DNA of 64,000 nucleotides from Hydrogenophaga pseudoflava NBRC 102511 (GTDB lineage: Bacteria > Pseudomonadota > Gammaproteobacteria > Burkholderiales > Burkholderiaceae_C), in contig NZ_BCWQ01000005.1 of the NCBI RefSeq assembly GCF_001592285.1, positions 186,001 through 250,000 on the forward strand, in the 5' to 3' direction. The notes below the pieces were generated by a model. It worked only from the letters and a program-made list of their open reading frames with translations, had not been told where the DNA came from and did no database searches. Positions 46,762 through 56,273 of this stretch are shown piece by piece. Position numbers and translations under genes: made by a program. Position 1 is the stretch's first letter. Each line of letters opens with the position of its first letter.

Positions 46762-47205
46762 ATGAGCACCCTATCCTCTGCACTGAAGACCGAGATCTCG
46801 CGGGTCACCCGCAAGATCCTTCGCGACGAGTTGTTGGCCCTGAAAAAGTCATCACACGCCTACCGGTCGGAGATCGCCGCGCTCAAACGCGACGTCAAGG
46901 AGCTGCGCGCCCAGCTCAGGGCTCAAGGCAAGGTGGTCAAGAAGGTCGCCCCGCCGGAGCAGGCGCCTGCCGCCGAGCCGGGCCGCCGCACACGGGCGTT
47001 CAGCCCTGAGCGATTCGCTGCGCAGCGCGCCAAGCTGGGTGTGTCCCAGGCAGAGATGGCCAAGCTGTTGGAGTGCTCCACGCTTTCTGTCGCTCGATGG
47101 GAAACCGGCAAGGCAGTGCCAAGGGCAGCGCAGGCCGAACGTATCGCAGGCCTTCGCGGTCTAGGCAAGAGAGAAGCGGCCCAGCGCCTGGCCGCTGTGA
47201 ACTGA
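46762..47205 (+). CDS. Helix-turn-helix (XRE-like) DNA-binding protein
   Basis: This 147-residue protein has two parts. The N-terminal ~65 residues form a charged helix (SSALKTEISRVTRKILRDEL), likely a coiled coil. The C-terminal part is a compact XRE-type HTH: RFAAQRAKLGVSQAEMAKLL then VARWETGKAVPRAAQAERI. It may be a nucleoid or regulatory factor. No binding site is evident. It is divergent from hupB. Confidence 0.75.
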   Translation: MSTLSSALKTEISRVTRKILRDELLALKKSSHAYRSEIAALKRDVKELRAQLRAQGKVVKKVAPPEQAPAAEPGRRTRAFSPERFAAQRAKLGVSQAEMAKLLECSTLSVARWETGKAVPRAAQAERIAGLRGLGKREAAQRLAAVN

Positions 47206-47295
47206 GCCTTGGGGGCATAGCGCTCGTCCGGACGTTGCCGTGTCCAATCCGCGCTCATTGGCAATGCAAATCACGTGGGTTCCATACGCAGCACC

Positions 47296-48177
47296 CTACC
47301 TCAAGCCGAGTAGGCCGCTGGCATCACCAGATTCCACCGATACTTCTTTGAAGGCTACAAAAGCGAGCATCTCGGCACCGGACTTGTTGATCGTGCGATG
47401 AGCGCGCACGTCGACTTTCTGTCTGTCCTTGACGAGCCTCGCCACCTGGAGCAGGTCAACCTGTGTGCGCCCAAAGCCAAGCTTGACCTCACCCCTGGTG
47501 TCATCGACGAAGAAAATGACTTCGCCACCAACGTGGAAGCCGACACACACGCCGCGAAGGTCAAGAGGCTGAGGAGAAAAGTCAGACCGGTCCGGTTTCG
47601 GTCCGAGTTTCCCTTTGATCGTCGCCATGGATTCGCCCAAGACGTGGACGTCTACTGCGGCCTGAAGGACACGCCCGCCTTTTGATGACAGCGCATTGGT
47701 CGTCACTGTGTGGACGACTTGCATTTGCTCGTCGCTGAGGTCCGAGTCGATACGCTTAGTGTGATGCATCTCACCTCGCACTATGCAGTCCATCACGACA
47801 GGGACGAGGCTCCTGACTTGATGATGCTCTGGTTCCTGCAGTTCTTCAGCCACTGTCACGATGCTGACTTTCGGACTCCAACCATCCTGGGTTGACAGCA
47901 GCGCGGACTCAAGACCGAGGCCTGTGTCTTGGAAAGTGCCTGTCCTGACCAGTACCTCTCTGGCCACGTTGGCCAAATCCTCAATGTCATCCCAGCGAGC
48001 CGCATGAACTGGTCCGCCCATCCATGTTTTTCCATCCGGGTCCTGCTCAATAAAAAGGGGCAGGGATTGAAGCGAGGCAAAGCTGGCAAGTACCGTCTTC
48101 TTGCCTGTCTTGTTTGCTAAATCGCCGAGTCGGTCGATCACGATTTCTTTGGGCTGCTTCGAACGCTTAAACACCAC
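47296..48177 (-). CDS. Hypothetical protein, no family recognised
   Basis: This 293-residue protein appears soluble and has no membrane segment. I chose a GTG at 48177, because aaggag lies 8 bases upstream of it on the minus strand; the frame is open further upstream without a good start. Features are VIDRLGDLANKTGKKTVLAS near the start, a middle with many acidic residues, and repeated beta-like stretches such as LRGVCVGFHVGGEVIFFVDD. Neighbours give no functional clue. Codon use is less GC-biased than the genes before 35000. Confidence 0.6.
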   Translation of the reverse strand: MVFKRSKQPKEIVIDRLGDLANKTGKKTVLASFASLQSLPLFIEQDPDGKTWMGGPVHAARWDDIEDLANVAREVLVRTGTFQDTGLGLESALLSTQDGWSPKVSIVTVAEELQEPEHHQVRSLVPVVMDCIVRGEMHHTKRIDSDLSDEQMQVVHTVTTNALSSKGGRVLQAAVDVHVLGESMATIKGKLGPKPDRSDFSPQPLDLRGVCVGFHVGGEVIFFVDDTRGEVKLGFGRTQVDLLQVARLVKDRQKVDVRAHRTINKSGAEMLAFVAFKEVSVESGDASGLLGLR

Positions 48178-48690
48178 GTCATCTTCTCCTTGATGGCAGG
48201 CTTGTGAAAGGTGATCCGGACTTTTCCTATCCAAGGTCGAAGACCGGCTGGATGTCAGGGCGCCGACTCCATCAAACCCGGACAGCAAGAATGGTGGTGT
48301 GAGCGAGCGTCATTTCTGAATTGAATGAAGACGGTTTGGGAGCAGCTTTCGCTTGGCCACCCTGAAACTCTGTCGCCATTTACAAAAATTAACCACAACT
48401 CAATACCAAATACCTACTGAATTTGGACCGGACAAATTTGTCCGGTCCCATCGCGACCCGCGCCAGTTCACGTCTCGACCTCTCACCGACTCCGAGATCC
48501 ACGAACATGAAGGGCCTCCGTTTCCGAAGCAACTGGGAAGATTCGGCTTGGCTGGGAACGACCGCATCGGGGAGGATCTGCTGCCAGCAGGGGAGCTGAC
48601 AGATGCTCAAGCTCTTTCAAGCTGACATGATTTCCTTAAGGGTGAACGTTGTGAGTCCGCGTGTCCTGGATCACATGCCAGAATCGATTC
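48178..48690. other. Non-coding gap with a perfect palindrome
   Basis: No convincing gene is found in these 513 bases; short frames on both strands run through the palindrome at 48425-48448 and lack ribosome sites. Apart from that palindrome, I see nothing further that can be defended. Confidence 0.5.
48425..48448. repeat. 24-base perfect palindrome
   Basis: The sequence reads identically on both strands over 24 bases: ggaccggacaaa followed by its exact reverse complement. As DNA it could be a dimer binding site. As RNA it would fold into a 10-base stem with an aatt loop. No T-run follows on either strand, so termination is not supported. Confidence 0.8.
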
Positions 48691-49188
48691 ATGAAAGTGC
48701 TCGACTTCAGCATCCCCTCGTCAGTGGAAGGCTGGGTCGCCATCGACGACAGGGTGATGGGCGGGATCTCGAGCAGCCAGCTGCGGTTTCATCCAGATGG
48801 TCATGCCGTCTTTGAAGGTGATGTATCGACCGCCAACGGCGGCGGGTTCGCGTCGGTTCGCCACCCGGCGCTGCGACTGGGTATCCAGGGTACCGAAGGC
48901 TATCGCCTGCACGTGCGAGGCGACGGCAAACGCTTCAAGCTGAATCTGCGCATGGAGGACGGCCTGGACGGCGTCAACTACCAGGCGGGTTTTCAGCCTC
49001 CCGCCGATCGATGGGTCGAAATCCTGCTGCCCATCAGCAACTTCAGTCCACGTTACCGGGGGCGACCCGTGCCCAGTGCTCCGCCACTTCGCCCAGAGAA
49101 GGTATGCCAAGTCGGCTGGATGGTGGCCGATGGGCAGGCCGGCTTTTTTCAGCTGTACATCCGCGCTGTCACAGCCGTGGGAACTTAG
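48691..49188 (+). CDS. CIA30 / NDUFAF1-like domain protein
   Basis: This 165-residue protein has WVAIDDRVMGGISSSQLRF near residue 15, GGGFASVRHPALRLG, GYRLHVRGDGKRFKLNLR and VCQVGWMVADGQAGFFQLYI. All match the complex I intermediate-associated protein 30 beta-sandwich domain. Bacterial homologues are of unknown function; the mitochondrial one assists complex I assembly. The ATG at 48691 gives the domain almost from its first residue. It stands alone. Confidence 0.8.
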   Translation: MKVLDFSIPSSVEGWVAIDDRVMGGISSSQLRFHPDGHAVFEGDVSTANGGGFASVRHPALRLGIQGTEGYRLHVRGDGKRFKLNLRMEDGLDGVNYQAGFQPPADRWVEILLPISNFSPRYRGRPVPSAPPLRPEKVCQVGWMVADGQAGFFQLYIRAVTAVGT

Positions 49189-49397
49189 TTCGATCGGTGT
49201 AGGACATCTGCTTCCTGCGGTGGCTGAGTTCGTCGCCGGACAACCAACGGGGCGTGAGTGCCGTCCCGGGGCAAGGCGAGAGCAGTCTATTTCGACCGCC
49301 TATCGCGATAGCGTGGGGAGGACCTCCCGTATGCTCTGCATAACGTATCTGGCCCCTTGATTTCATTTCTGTTGGTACGGGCTGAAAAGGTGACGCA

Positions 49398-50753
49398 ATG
49401 GAATCATTGATGGCCGGATTGGATAGGGCGCAGGGCTGCTTCATGGGGGCCTTTGTTGGCGACGCAGCAGGTGGGACGCTCGAGTTCCTAGGTCGTCGCC
49501 CTTCACCGGACGAGGTGGAGCGCGCACTAGAGATGAACGGCGGAGGTGTCTTTGGGCTGGCACCTGGACAAATCACAGATGACGGAGAGCTTGCTATAGC
49601 TCTAGCACGAGCCCTGTGTGGTGCTACCGGCTATCCCCGCGAGCGCGTCGCAAATCACTATCAATCTTGGCTGCAAAGTAAGCCCTTCGATGTGGGGAAC
49701 ACGATTGGTAGCGCGCTTTCCTTTAGCACCGGAATCAGGGAAAGCTCCGCAGACGCGATGCAGCAGCAAGCTGCATCCATGAACCAGGCCTCGTTATCGA
49801 ATGGGGCACTGATGCGCTGCGCATCTTTGGGTGTCTGGGCTACGACAGTAGCTACGGAGGCTGCGGTCCAAGCAGCCCTGATGGATGCCTCCCTGACTCA
49901 CCCCGACCCAACGTGTGGCTGGGCGTCAGCCACCTATGTGTTGGCGATTCGTCATCTGATACTCAACCCAGGTGACCATCACGGCGCCTTTTTGGTGGCG
50001 GATGAAGTTCTGGCGCGCACCTCGGATAATGGTGCCACTACTGTTCACACCTGGCTAGCTGGTGCGAAACAAGGGGCGCTACCGCGCTGCTACCCACAGC
50101 CTGGCTTTGTTCGTATTGCTTTTACGCATGCGTTCCATCACCTTCTTTATGCGCAGTCGTTTGAAGATGGCCTTCGAACGATACTTTCGGAAGGCGGTGA
50201 TACCGATACGAACGCTTGCATAGTTGCAGGCCTACTGGGGGCAAGATTCGGGTACTCAGAAATTCCACGGCGCATGACTGCTGCGGTGGAAGCGTGTGAT
50301 GTTTCGCTCGGTCGGGTGCGCCCTCGATGGTTGAGAACTACAGACGCCTTTGCCCTATGTGACTCGCTCGCAAAGGGACTCACACCTCCTCAGCTGCAGG
50401 TCGATTTGCAGGAGTTGCCTCCCAATCCGGTGCACCTAGGCTTCGAGGCAAGGTTTCCACCATCAAGTCGCGACGGACTCGAGCGCGGCTTCGAAGGCCT
50501 GTCACAAGATGACAAGTGGTCCGTGTGCTTTCAACCACCAATGCTGCAAATCTGGCGTCCTAGGACTCGCACTGGCATTTACTCTTTCGCGATACAACTG
50601 GGCGAGGAAGAGGATGGAGCGATGGTCGTGCGCGACTCATGGGTGTCCAAAACCGTAACGGACGATTGGGGCTTCAGCACTGCTACATGCAAAAACATCG
50701 TTTCCTTTGTTCTTGGCGCTCTATCCGGAAAGTCGGAGCCGTCTGGACCCTAG
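49398..50753 (+). CDS. ADP-ribosylglycohydrolase family protein with C-terminal extension
   Basis: This 451-residue protein has a DraG/ARH-type fold over residues ~5-300: GCFMGAFVGDAAGGTLEFLG, the metal site PGQITDDGELAIALA near 55, and the second metal segment EGGDTDTNACIVAGLLGARF near 265. Such enzymes remove ADP-ribose from proteins or nucleic acids, or cleave related ribosyl compounds, using Mg or Mn. The last ~150 residues (VHLGFEARFPPSSRDGLE onward) are extra and unrecognised. Ribosome site aaagg precedes the ATG at 49398. It is convergent with a giant helicase-nuclease gene, so a role in defence or toxin reversal is possible but unproven. Confidence 0.82.
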   Translation: MESLMAGLDRAQGCFMGAFVGDAAGGTLEFLGRRPSPDEVERALEMNGGGVFGLAPGQITDDGELAIALARALCGATGYPRERVANHYQSWLQSKPFDVGNTIGSALSFSTGIRESSADAMQQQAASMNQASLSNGALMRCASLGVWATTVATEAAVQAALMDASLTHPDPTCGWASATYVLAIRHLILNPGDHHGAFLVADEVLARTSDNGATTVHTWLAGAKQGALPRCYPQPGFVRIAFTHAFHHLLYAQSFEDGLRTILSEGGDTDTNACIVAGLLGARFGYSEIPRRMTAAVEACDVSLGRVRPRWLRTTDAFALCDSLAKGLTPPQLQVDLQELPPNPVHLGFEARFPPSSRDGLERGFEGLSQDDKWSVCFQPPMLQIWRPRTRTGIYSFAIQLGEEEDGAMVVRDSWVSKTVTDDWGFSTATCKNIVSFVLGALSGKSEPSGP

Positions 50754-51005
50754 GGTGCAATTGCTCTTGGTTAGCACGCGGACAAGTGTCGAAATACCGG
50801 TCGGACGGACTCCAAAGTCTCTGCTCGGGCGGTCCCCTCAGCAGTGCTGCACCCTAGAGGCGCTCCTCTGGGCAGCGTGCGACCACTCAGGCCTGAAATT
50901 CTGATTCGCGCCAGCATGGCATAGCGCAGAACTCTAGAAAGTGATTACACGCCTTCTTTGCCGTCACTACTTCTCAGTGTCTCAACTGACGGGGTGGTTT
51001 CGGAC
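50754..51005. other. Gap between convergent genes with left copy of direct repeat
   Basis: These 252 bases hold no gene. They include tttgccgtcacta at 50957-50969, which recurs at 56386-56398 on the far side of the helicase gene. Confidence 0.5.
50957..50969 (+). repeat. 13-base direct repeat, left copy, flanking the helicase gene
   Basis: tttgccgtcacta here is repeated exactly at 56386-56398. The pair brackets the 5.3 kb helicase-nuclease gene with short non-coding margins. It may be an attachment-site or target-site duplication, or a repeated regulatory element. Confidence 0.6.
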
Positions 51006-54000
51006 TCACTGCTCCACAACCGAGTGAAGGGCAACAGTCAGTCTGCTGCGGCTCGCAGCCCTTAGACGCTGTATCCCCAACCGTCTGGCCATCTTGACCA
51101 AGCAATCATCCTCATCCGTTGACACTGAACTTGCTTGCTGGGCCAGGTCGCGCAACTCCTCCATGCAGACCTCATCCACTGCCCTTTGCTGGCCGTCTAC
51201 CGGCCCACGGAAACTCACCTTAGAGCCTGGCGGCAGGGTATCGGGCCAAAAGAACGTGCCTACCTCTTCAACGCTCGATTGAAACAGGGTATGCGCAATT
51301 GCTTCTACATGGTCTTGAATGCGGCTCCCGGTCCTCTGCCACCCATGGGCTCGGCTGACTCGTCGGGCCAGCACACTGGAAAGTACGGGGCCCTCCACCT
51401 CAACCACCCGCTCCACCATGGCCGACAGGGTGGGAACGTAACTAGGCTCGAAAAAGCCCTCAGGGTTAGCACACTCTTGAAGCTCTTCAAGGAGCACCTC
51501 GACATACGCGCGCCCCATCGGGTGTGCCATGGCATCCCCATTGGTTCGCACGTCGCTGAAGGAGATGCTCTCAATTCTGCCAAGACCCAACTCTGGGGTG
51601 TTTTCAACTTGGACGCTCAGAGGTGGGTGCACGGTAGTTGGCGCGCTCTGAGCCGCAGCTATCTTGCTTGACTCCGCTTGGGCGGCTTCGACATCCAGAG
51701 CAGAGCGCTCTGCCACCTCCACTTCCTCAAACATATCCTCAGAGCTGACGACCGGTCCGTCGATTGGGGGCCACTCGCGGTACTCGACTAGAGAGGGCAT
51801 GCGCTCCAATGCTCCCAATGGCTCAATGCCCATGGCGGTCAGCCGGGACAGCAAGTCTTGAAGAACTACGTCCTTCCGCATTGACCAGGTGGAAGCGAAG
51901 CAACGCCAGAAAACCCATCCCGCTCGCTCAAGTACCCGCTGGCGGTTCATGTCTGCGGCCCAGCGGTCTGGGCCATGGAACTCGTCCCCATCGCATTCGA
52001 TGGCCAGCCGTGTGTCATTTGCGCCCTCAACAACCATATCGATTCGGAATGCCCCCGCCTTCACTTGTGGGACGACCCGGTATCCGCGTTCAAATAGCGA
52101 CTGGTAGACGTCGCGCTCAAACCCTGATTCGCACTCTTCGATGAGGCTCTTCGCCTCCTCCACGCCCCCGTCTATCGGCTTGGCGAAGTGGGCAAGTAGG
52201 CCTAGACGCAGGTCTGCTTGAGACAAGTCTGAATACTGCACAGAGCGCACCAGATACATCCTGTCGCGAGCGCGGCTGGCGGCCACATTGAACCGCTGCT
52301 CAGCTGTGTTTCCGGAAAGCGCTTTGCAGTTTCTTGGGTCCACCACCATGGAAAGAAACATGATGTCTCGCTCACTACCCTGGAAAAGCCGGGCATCGCC
52401 GCAGTCGAACCGTCGTCTCAACAACTCCATGGCATCAACACGTTCTCGCACCAGCGTATGGATGAGCTTGGCCTGCTCGGTCGCAAGAAGAGATACGACA
52501 CCAATCGAACGACCGGCCAATGCGGGGTCTCCCACAATCTTTTCAATCTCGGCACAGATGGCCTCGGCTTCTTGCCGATTCTCATCCTTGGGGCCTCGAA
52601 ATCCGTTTCGTACATACAGGTCCACCAAGGGCGGGTCAATCCGTTCGGAGGCCCTTGGAATGCGAAGCGGCTGGATGAAACCCTCGTAGAAGGTGTTGCT
52701 ATAGGCAATGATGGGCGGGACGCATCGGAAATGCTCGCGCAGCATGACCTTCTGTGCGGCAAAGACCGTCGATGCGATGTCATAGAGCGACTTCTCTGGC
52801 GTGAGCACCGCAGCGTAGGGCTGCTGGGACAGGAAACGGTCCTTGAGTTCCTGGATGCGTCCCGAGGATATGAAGCCGCCGTCCGGGGAAACCTGTTTGT
52901 CATCACCAACGACAAGAATTTTTTTCCCTCGAAGCACTGCGGGCAAGGCCCATAGGTCAGATTGACTGGCTTCATCGACGATGACCAAATCGAAACTGCC
53001 CAACTGAGCCGGCAGCGTTTCAGAGACCTTGGCGTGACTCATCACCCAGCAGGGTACAGCGCCTTGAGCATCAAACATCGCGCGTTGAGCGTCGCGCCTG
53101 TGGCGGACCGCATTCGGACCAGTGCCCATGCCAATACGCCGCACCGCAGTTCGATAGGTTTCCAGGGCGGACAAAACCTTCGCGGTGGCATTTTGCTTGG
53201 TCGAGAGCCAAGCTGATTGCGAGACGGTGTCTTCATACAGCTTGGCCAGCCCCCCTTCCAGTTCCCGTCGGCGGGCTGAGAGCGTCAACAACTCTTCCCT
53301 TGATTCGATGGAGTCAAGGTGGGAGCGCACACGAGCCCAAGTCCAAGCATCACGCCAATTTGTCGGGAGCGTGCGGTCCTCTCCTGAGGCGGGAACAAGC
53401 TCACCAGCCACTCTGGCTGCGAGTCGGGGAGCACCGCCACGCTCGAGCTGCGCGGCGAAGTCACGGACAGTGGCCAAATCGCTTGAAAGACCCTCAACCC
53501 GCCGCAACTCGCTCACCAGCTCGGCATACGCCGCCACTGCACGTTCTGTTGGCAAATCAGCGCGTCCCAGGGAATGCTCCACGAATTCACGGAGCGCACG
53601 AGCTGCGGGCCCAGACGTACCAGCCATCTTTTCCTGCAGAGTGGTCAAAGCGGTGGTCGCCTTGGCCAGTTCAACACGCATCAGGTGACTGCGCAGATGT
53701 TGGCGAACCTCGGCCAACTGCGACGACGTACCGCGAATTCGTTCCACAGGCGGCTTCGCAAAAACCTCTTCGGCGAGGAGGGGGAGCCTTGCATCAAATT
53801 CAATCGCCAGTCGGTGCGCCTTCAAGGCAAGCAGAGACACCCTCTCAAGTGTCCTCAAGGCCGCCACACCACCCCCCATCTTCGGTACAGAGAGCAATTC
53901 GGCAAATTCATTCCACCTGACGCTGAATGACATGACCCGTGCATGAAGCGATATGAAGCGCTGTACGTGCTCCCAGTCCTTGGTGCTCGCGGGTGGCAGA

Positions 54001-56273
54001 CCCGCCACCCGGATGGCGGACACTTGTTCTTTGATCTCACCAGCACCAAAGCTCATCAGGCCAAACGGCTTGCCCGTCTGTGTGGCTCGCTCCACCGCCT
54101 CACGCACTTTGACATTGCTGAGACTCGCCTCAGGAGCCTCCACCGGGCGCTTTAGGAATTCGGCCCGTGCTTCCACCAACACCGTTACCTCGTCGAAAAG
54201 TGCTTCCAGCGCTTTGCGTTCGCTTTGGTAGGTCGTCGACAAACACTTGCGACGAAGGTCCATGGTCCAGACCTCCCCTGTCTCCTCCAACTCGGTGGCC
54301 AGTTGCATAGCGGACTCGACACCCACCAAGAGTTCACGTGCGCGCTGCAAAACTTGTGCATTGGTTGCGCGCAGTGACAGCAACGCCCCCTGGGTCTCAC
54401 TAGCCTCTATTTGCCGGATGTCTACAAGGGCTTGATGCAGCTCGGCAATTTCTCCTGCGCTGAGCAGGGCGTCGCTCGCAGGAATGCGGAAATGCACGTA
54501 GGGCAGGTCCACCCCCAGACGGCGGCGCGCTTCGCGAAGCTGTTGAGCCTGCTCACCGCTCAAGGGCGGAGCGTGTTCAGGGCCAAGCGTGATGGCATCA
54601 TCGAACCACCCATACATGGACTGACCGTTTAGGACCAGTTCGGCCATCTTTTGCGCTCTCATCGGGACGCCATCGACCTCCACATCGGACAGCTGCGCCT
54701 GGGCAATTTCATCGATGCGCCGGTCGATTTGGGAAAGCTCAACGTGCGCTCTTTCAATCGCGGTACCGTAAGCCCGTATCTGTTCTCGGACAACCTCTGG
54801 GTTGAGTTGCGACAGGTTGTGGATGATGGATTCGATAGACGACTGAAACTGGCGCATTCCCGCACGGTCACCCGCGAGCAAGGCCACGGTCAGGGGCTGA
54901 ACCTCCTTGGGTATCTTCCCTTGCAACACCTCCAGGGCTTGTTCACCTTTGGAAGTCACAAGCACCTTGCGTCCTAATGCCAAGTAGTGGCAAACAATGT
55001 TGGCAATCGTGTGCGTCTTTCCTGTCCCCGGTGGGCCCTGAACTGCCACCCCCTGAGAGCGCTCCAACTGCTCAATGATGGTCACCTGTTCATGGTTGTA
55101 CGGGAGTGGAAAGTACAACTCTCGCACCGGCCCACCGGAAGTGCCTGAGCCTCCGCTATAGCCAGAAAGCCCCCTAAATCTCACCGGGGTGAAGTCCTGT
55201 CCTTCATCAGAAGGTGGGGTTACGAGAGCCATCGGCCCTTGGGGAATATCACAGCCTTCGGCTAGACGCTTCTTGAGTCGCTCGATATCCTCGTGCAGGT
55301 AGTTGTTTGACCGGGGCCTCGTCAACACAACCCAGGTGTCAGACACCACCAAATCGTCCGCCGGTGTCGGCAGTGATTCAGCCTTCAAGGAGTCGACTTG
55401 GGCTGGCAAATAGCTTCCACGTTCCGAGAGGTTGCCAGCAATGAGTTTGAGCAAGGGTTCATAGCTGCCCTTGTCGAATGGGGATGGGGGGCGTTCGGCG
55501 CTCCTGCTTAGCATCTCAACAACACTCTTTTCGACTTCTGCGGCACCTTGAACTTGACACCCAGCAAAGGCATCGAATTCAAGACGCGGGTCAAGTGCGC
55601 GCGGGCGAACAGTAATTGCCAAGCTCTGCTCGTCGATGGCGAGTTCCATCGCTTGCGTGATGAGCGGGTACTGAAAGGCGACCTCCTCTGTGCCACCTCG
55701 GCCAGCGAACTTCAGCTTCCACGCTGCGACCCCAATGCCCCACACCATCTCTTGGGGCTTGGCTGTCTCCTCCGCCTCTATCTGGTGCTTGATTGCAAAA
55801 AGGTCTCCGTAGAGAGAGATAGTTGTGCGTCTGGGCGCTTCACCAGCGGCCCAAGCCTGCCACAGGGGCAGATAGCTACTCAAGGCTTGCTTGGCCCCTT
55901 GCCGCCACTTGGCATCGATGGCACTGTGCTCTACCTCAGGTCGACCTTCTTTCTCCGTCAGGATTCGGTGTACTAGACTGTTTTCGTCGATTCGCGGGAG
56001 CGCCCCAAAGGGGTCTGCGGGTACGACAACGAAGCCCCTCCACTGAGCATCGGAGAGAGTCGGTGGGGCTATCGGGTCCAATCGAGCGACCTGCATCCAG
56101 ACGTGGTCCCCCTCCACCTGAATGTTGAAGTCCACTCCTGGAAGTCCCTGCACATCGCGGCGCGTTTTCAGGAAACCCTTGTGCCCCTGCAAACGAAAGC
56201 CGCGAGGGTCAATTTCCTTGTCCTGCTCCAAAACGTAGTTAAGCAGCTGTGTTAGCAGGGTACTTGCACTCAT
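51006..56273 (-). CDS. Large SF1 helicase-nuclease, defence-type
   Basis: This 1755-residue protein has an unrecognised N-terminal ~400 residues, then Walker A GVAVQGPPGTGKTHTIANI near 410. A long helical insertion (~480-1050) follows, then Walker B FDLVIVDEASQSDLWALP near 1095, VVGDDKQVSP, QGSERDIMFLSMV near 1300 and FNVAASRARDRMYLVRS. These are SF1 (Upf1-like, AAA_11/12) helicase motifs. Near 1410-1435 RIDMVVEG and LAIECDGDEFHG form a Vsr/PD-(D/E)xK-like nuclease core. The C-terminus resembles DUF3320. Such proteins are common in anti-phage islands. The ATG at 56273 follows aggaaag; an upstream TTG would add 11 residues. Confidence 0.8.
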   Translation of the reverse strand: MSASTLLTQLLNYVLEQDKEIDPRGFRLQGHKGFLKTRRDVQGLPGVDFNIQVEGDHVWMQVARLDPIAPPTLSDAQWRGFVVVPADPFGALPRIDENSLVHRILTEKEGRPEVEHSAIDAKWRQGAKQALSSYLPLWQAWAAGEAPRRTTISLYGDLFAIKHQIEAEETAKPQEMVWGIGVAAWKLKFAGRGGTEEVAFQYPLITQAMELAIDEQSLAITVRPRALDPRLEFDAFAGCQVQGAAEVEKSVVEMLSRSAERPPSPFDKGSYEPLLKLIAGNLSERGSYLPAQVDSLKAESLPTPADDLVVSDTWVVLTRPRSNNYLHEDIERLKKRLAEGCDIPQGPMALVTPPSDEGQDFTPVRFRGLSGYSGGSGTSGGPVRELYFPLPYNHEQVTIIEQLERSQGVAVQGPPGTGKTHTIANIVCHYLALGRKVLVTSKGEQALEVLQGKIPKEVQPLTVALLAGDRAGMRQFQSSIESIIHNLSQLNPEVVREQIRAYGTAIERAHVELSQIDRRIDEIAQAQLSDVEVDGVPMRAQKMAELVLNGQSMYGWFDDAITLGPEHAPPLSGEQAQQLREARRRLGVDLPYVHFRIPASDALLSAGEIAELHQALVDIRQIEASETQGALLSLRATNAQVLQRARELLVGVESAMQLATELEETGEVWTMDLRRKCLSTTYQSERKALEALFDEVTVLVEARAEFLKRPVEAPEASLSNVKVREAVERATQTGKPFGLMSFGAGEIKEQVSAIRVAGLPPASTKDWEHVQRFISLHARVMSFSVRWNEFAELLSVPKMGGGVAALRTLERVSLLALKAHRLAIEFDARLPLLAEEVFAKPPVERIRGTSSQLAEVRQHLRSHLMRVELAKATTALTTLQEKMAGTSGPAARALREFVEHSLGRADLPTERAVAAYAELVSELRRVEGLSSDLATVRDFAAQLERGGAPRLAARVAGELVPASGEDRTLPTNWRDAWTWARVRSHLDSIESREELLTLSARRRELEGGLAKLYEDTVSQSAWLSTKQNATAKVLSALETYRTAVRRIGMGTGPNAVRHRRDAQRAMFDAQGAVPCWVMSHAKVSETLPAQLGSFDLVIVDEASQSDLWALPAVLRGKKILVVGDDKQVSPDGGFISSGRIQELKDRFLSQQPYAAVLTPEKSLYDIASTVFAAQKVMLREHFRCVPPIIAYSNTFYEGFIQPLRIPRASERIDPPLVDLYVRNGFRGPKDENRQEAEAICAEIEKIVGDPALAGRSIGVVSLLATEQAKLIHTLVRERVDAMELLRRRFDCGDARLFQGSERDIMFLSMVVDPRNCKALSGNTAEQRFNVAASRARDRMYLVRSVQYSDLSQADLRLGLLAHFAKPIDGGVEEAKSLIEECESGFERDVYQSLFERGYRVVPQVKAGAFRIDMVVEGANDTRLAIECDGDEFHGPDRWAADMNRQRVLERAGWVFWRCFASTWSMRKDVVLQDLLSRLTAMGIEPLGALERMPSLVEYREWPPIDGPVVSSEDMFEEVEVAERSALDVEAAQAESSKIAAAQSAPTTVHPPLSVQVENTPELGLGRIESISFSDVRTNGDAMAHPMGRAYVEVLLEELQECANPEGFFEPSYVPTLSAMVERVVEVEGPVLSSVLARRVSRAHGWQRTGSRIQDHVEAIAHTLFQSSVEEVGTFFWPDTLPPGSKVSFRGPVDGQQRAVDEVCMEELRDLAQQASSVSTDEDDCLVKMARRLGIQRLRAASRSRLTVALHSVVEQ

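Noticed and set aside
51006..56273. Calling the helicase gene a specific named defence system
   Set aside because: The domain set resembles defence helicase-nucleases in general, but no partner gene allows a named type to be assigned.
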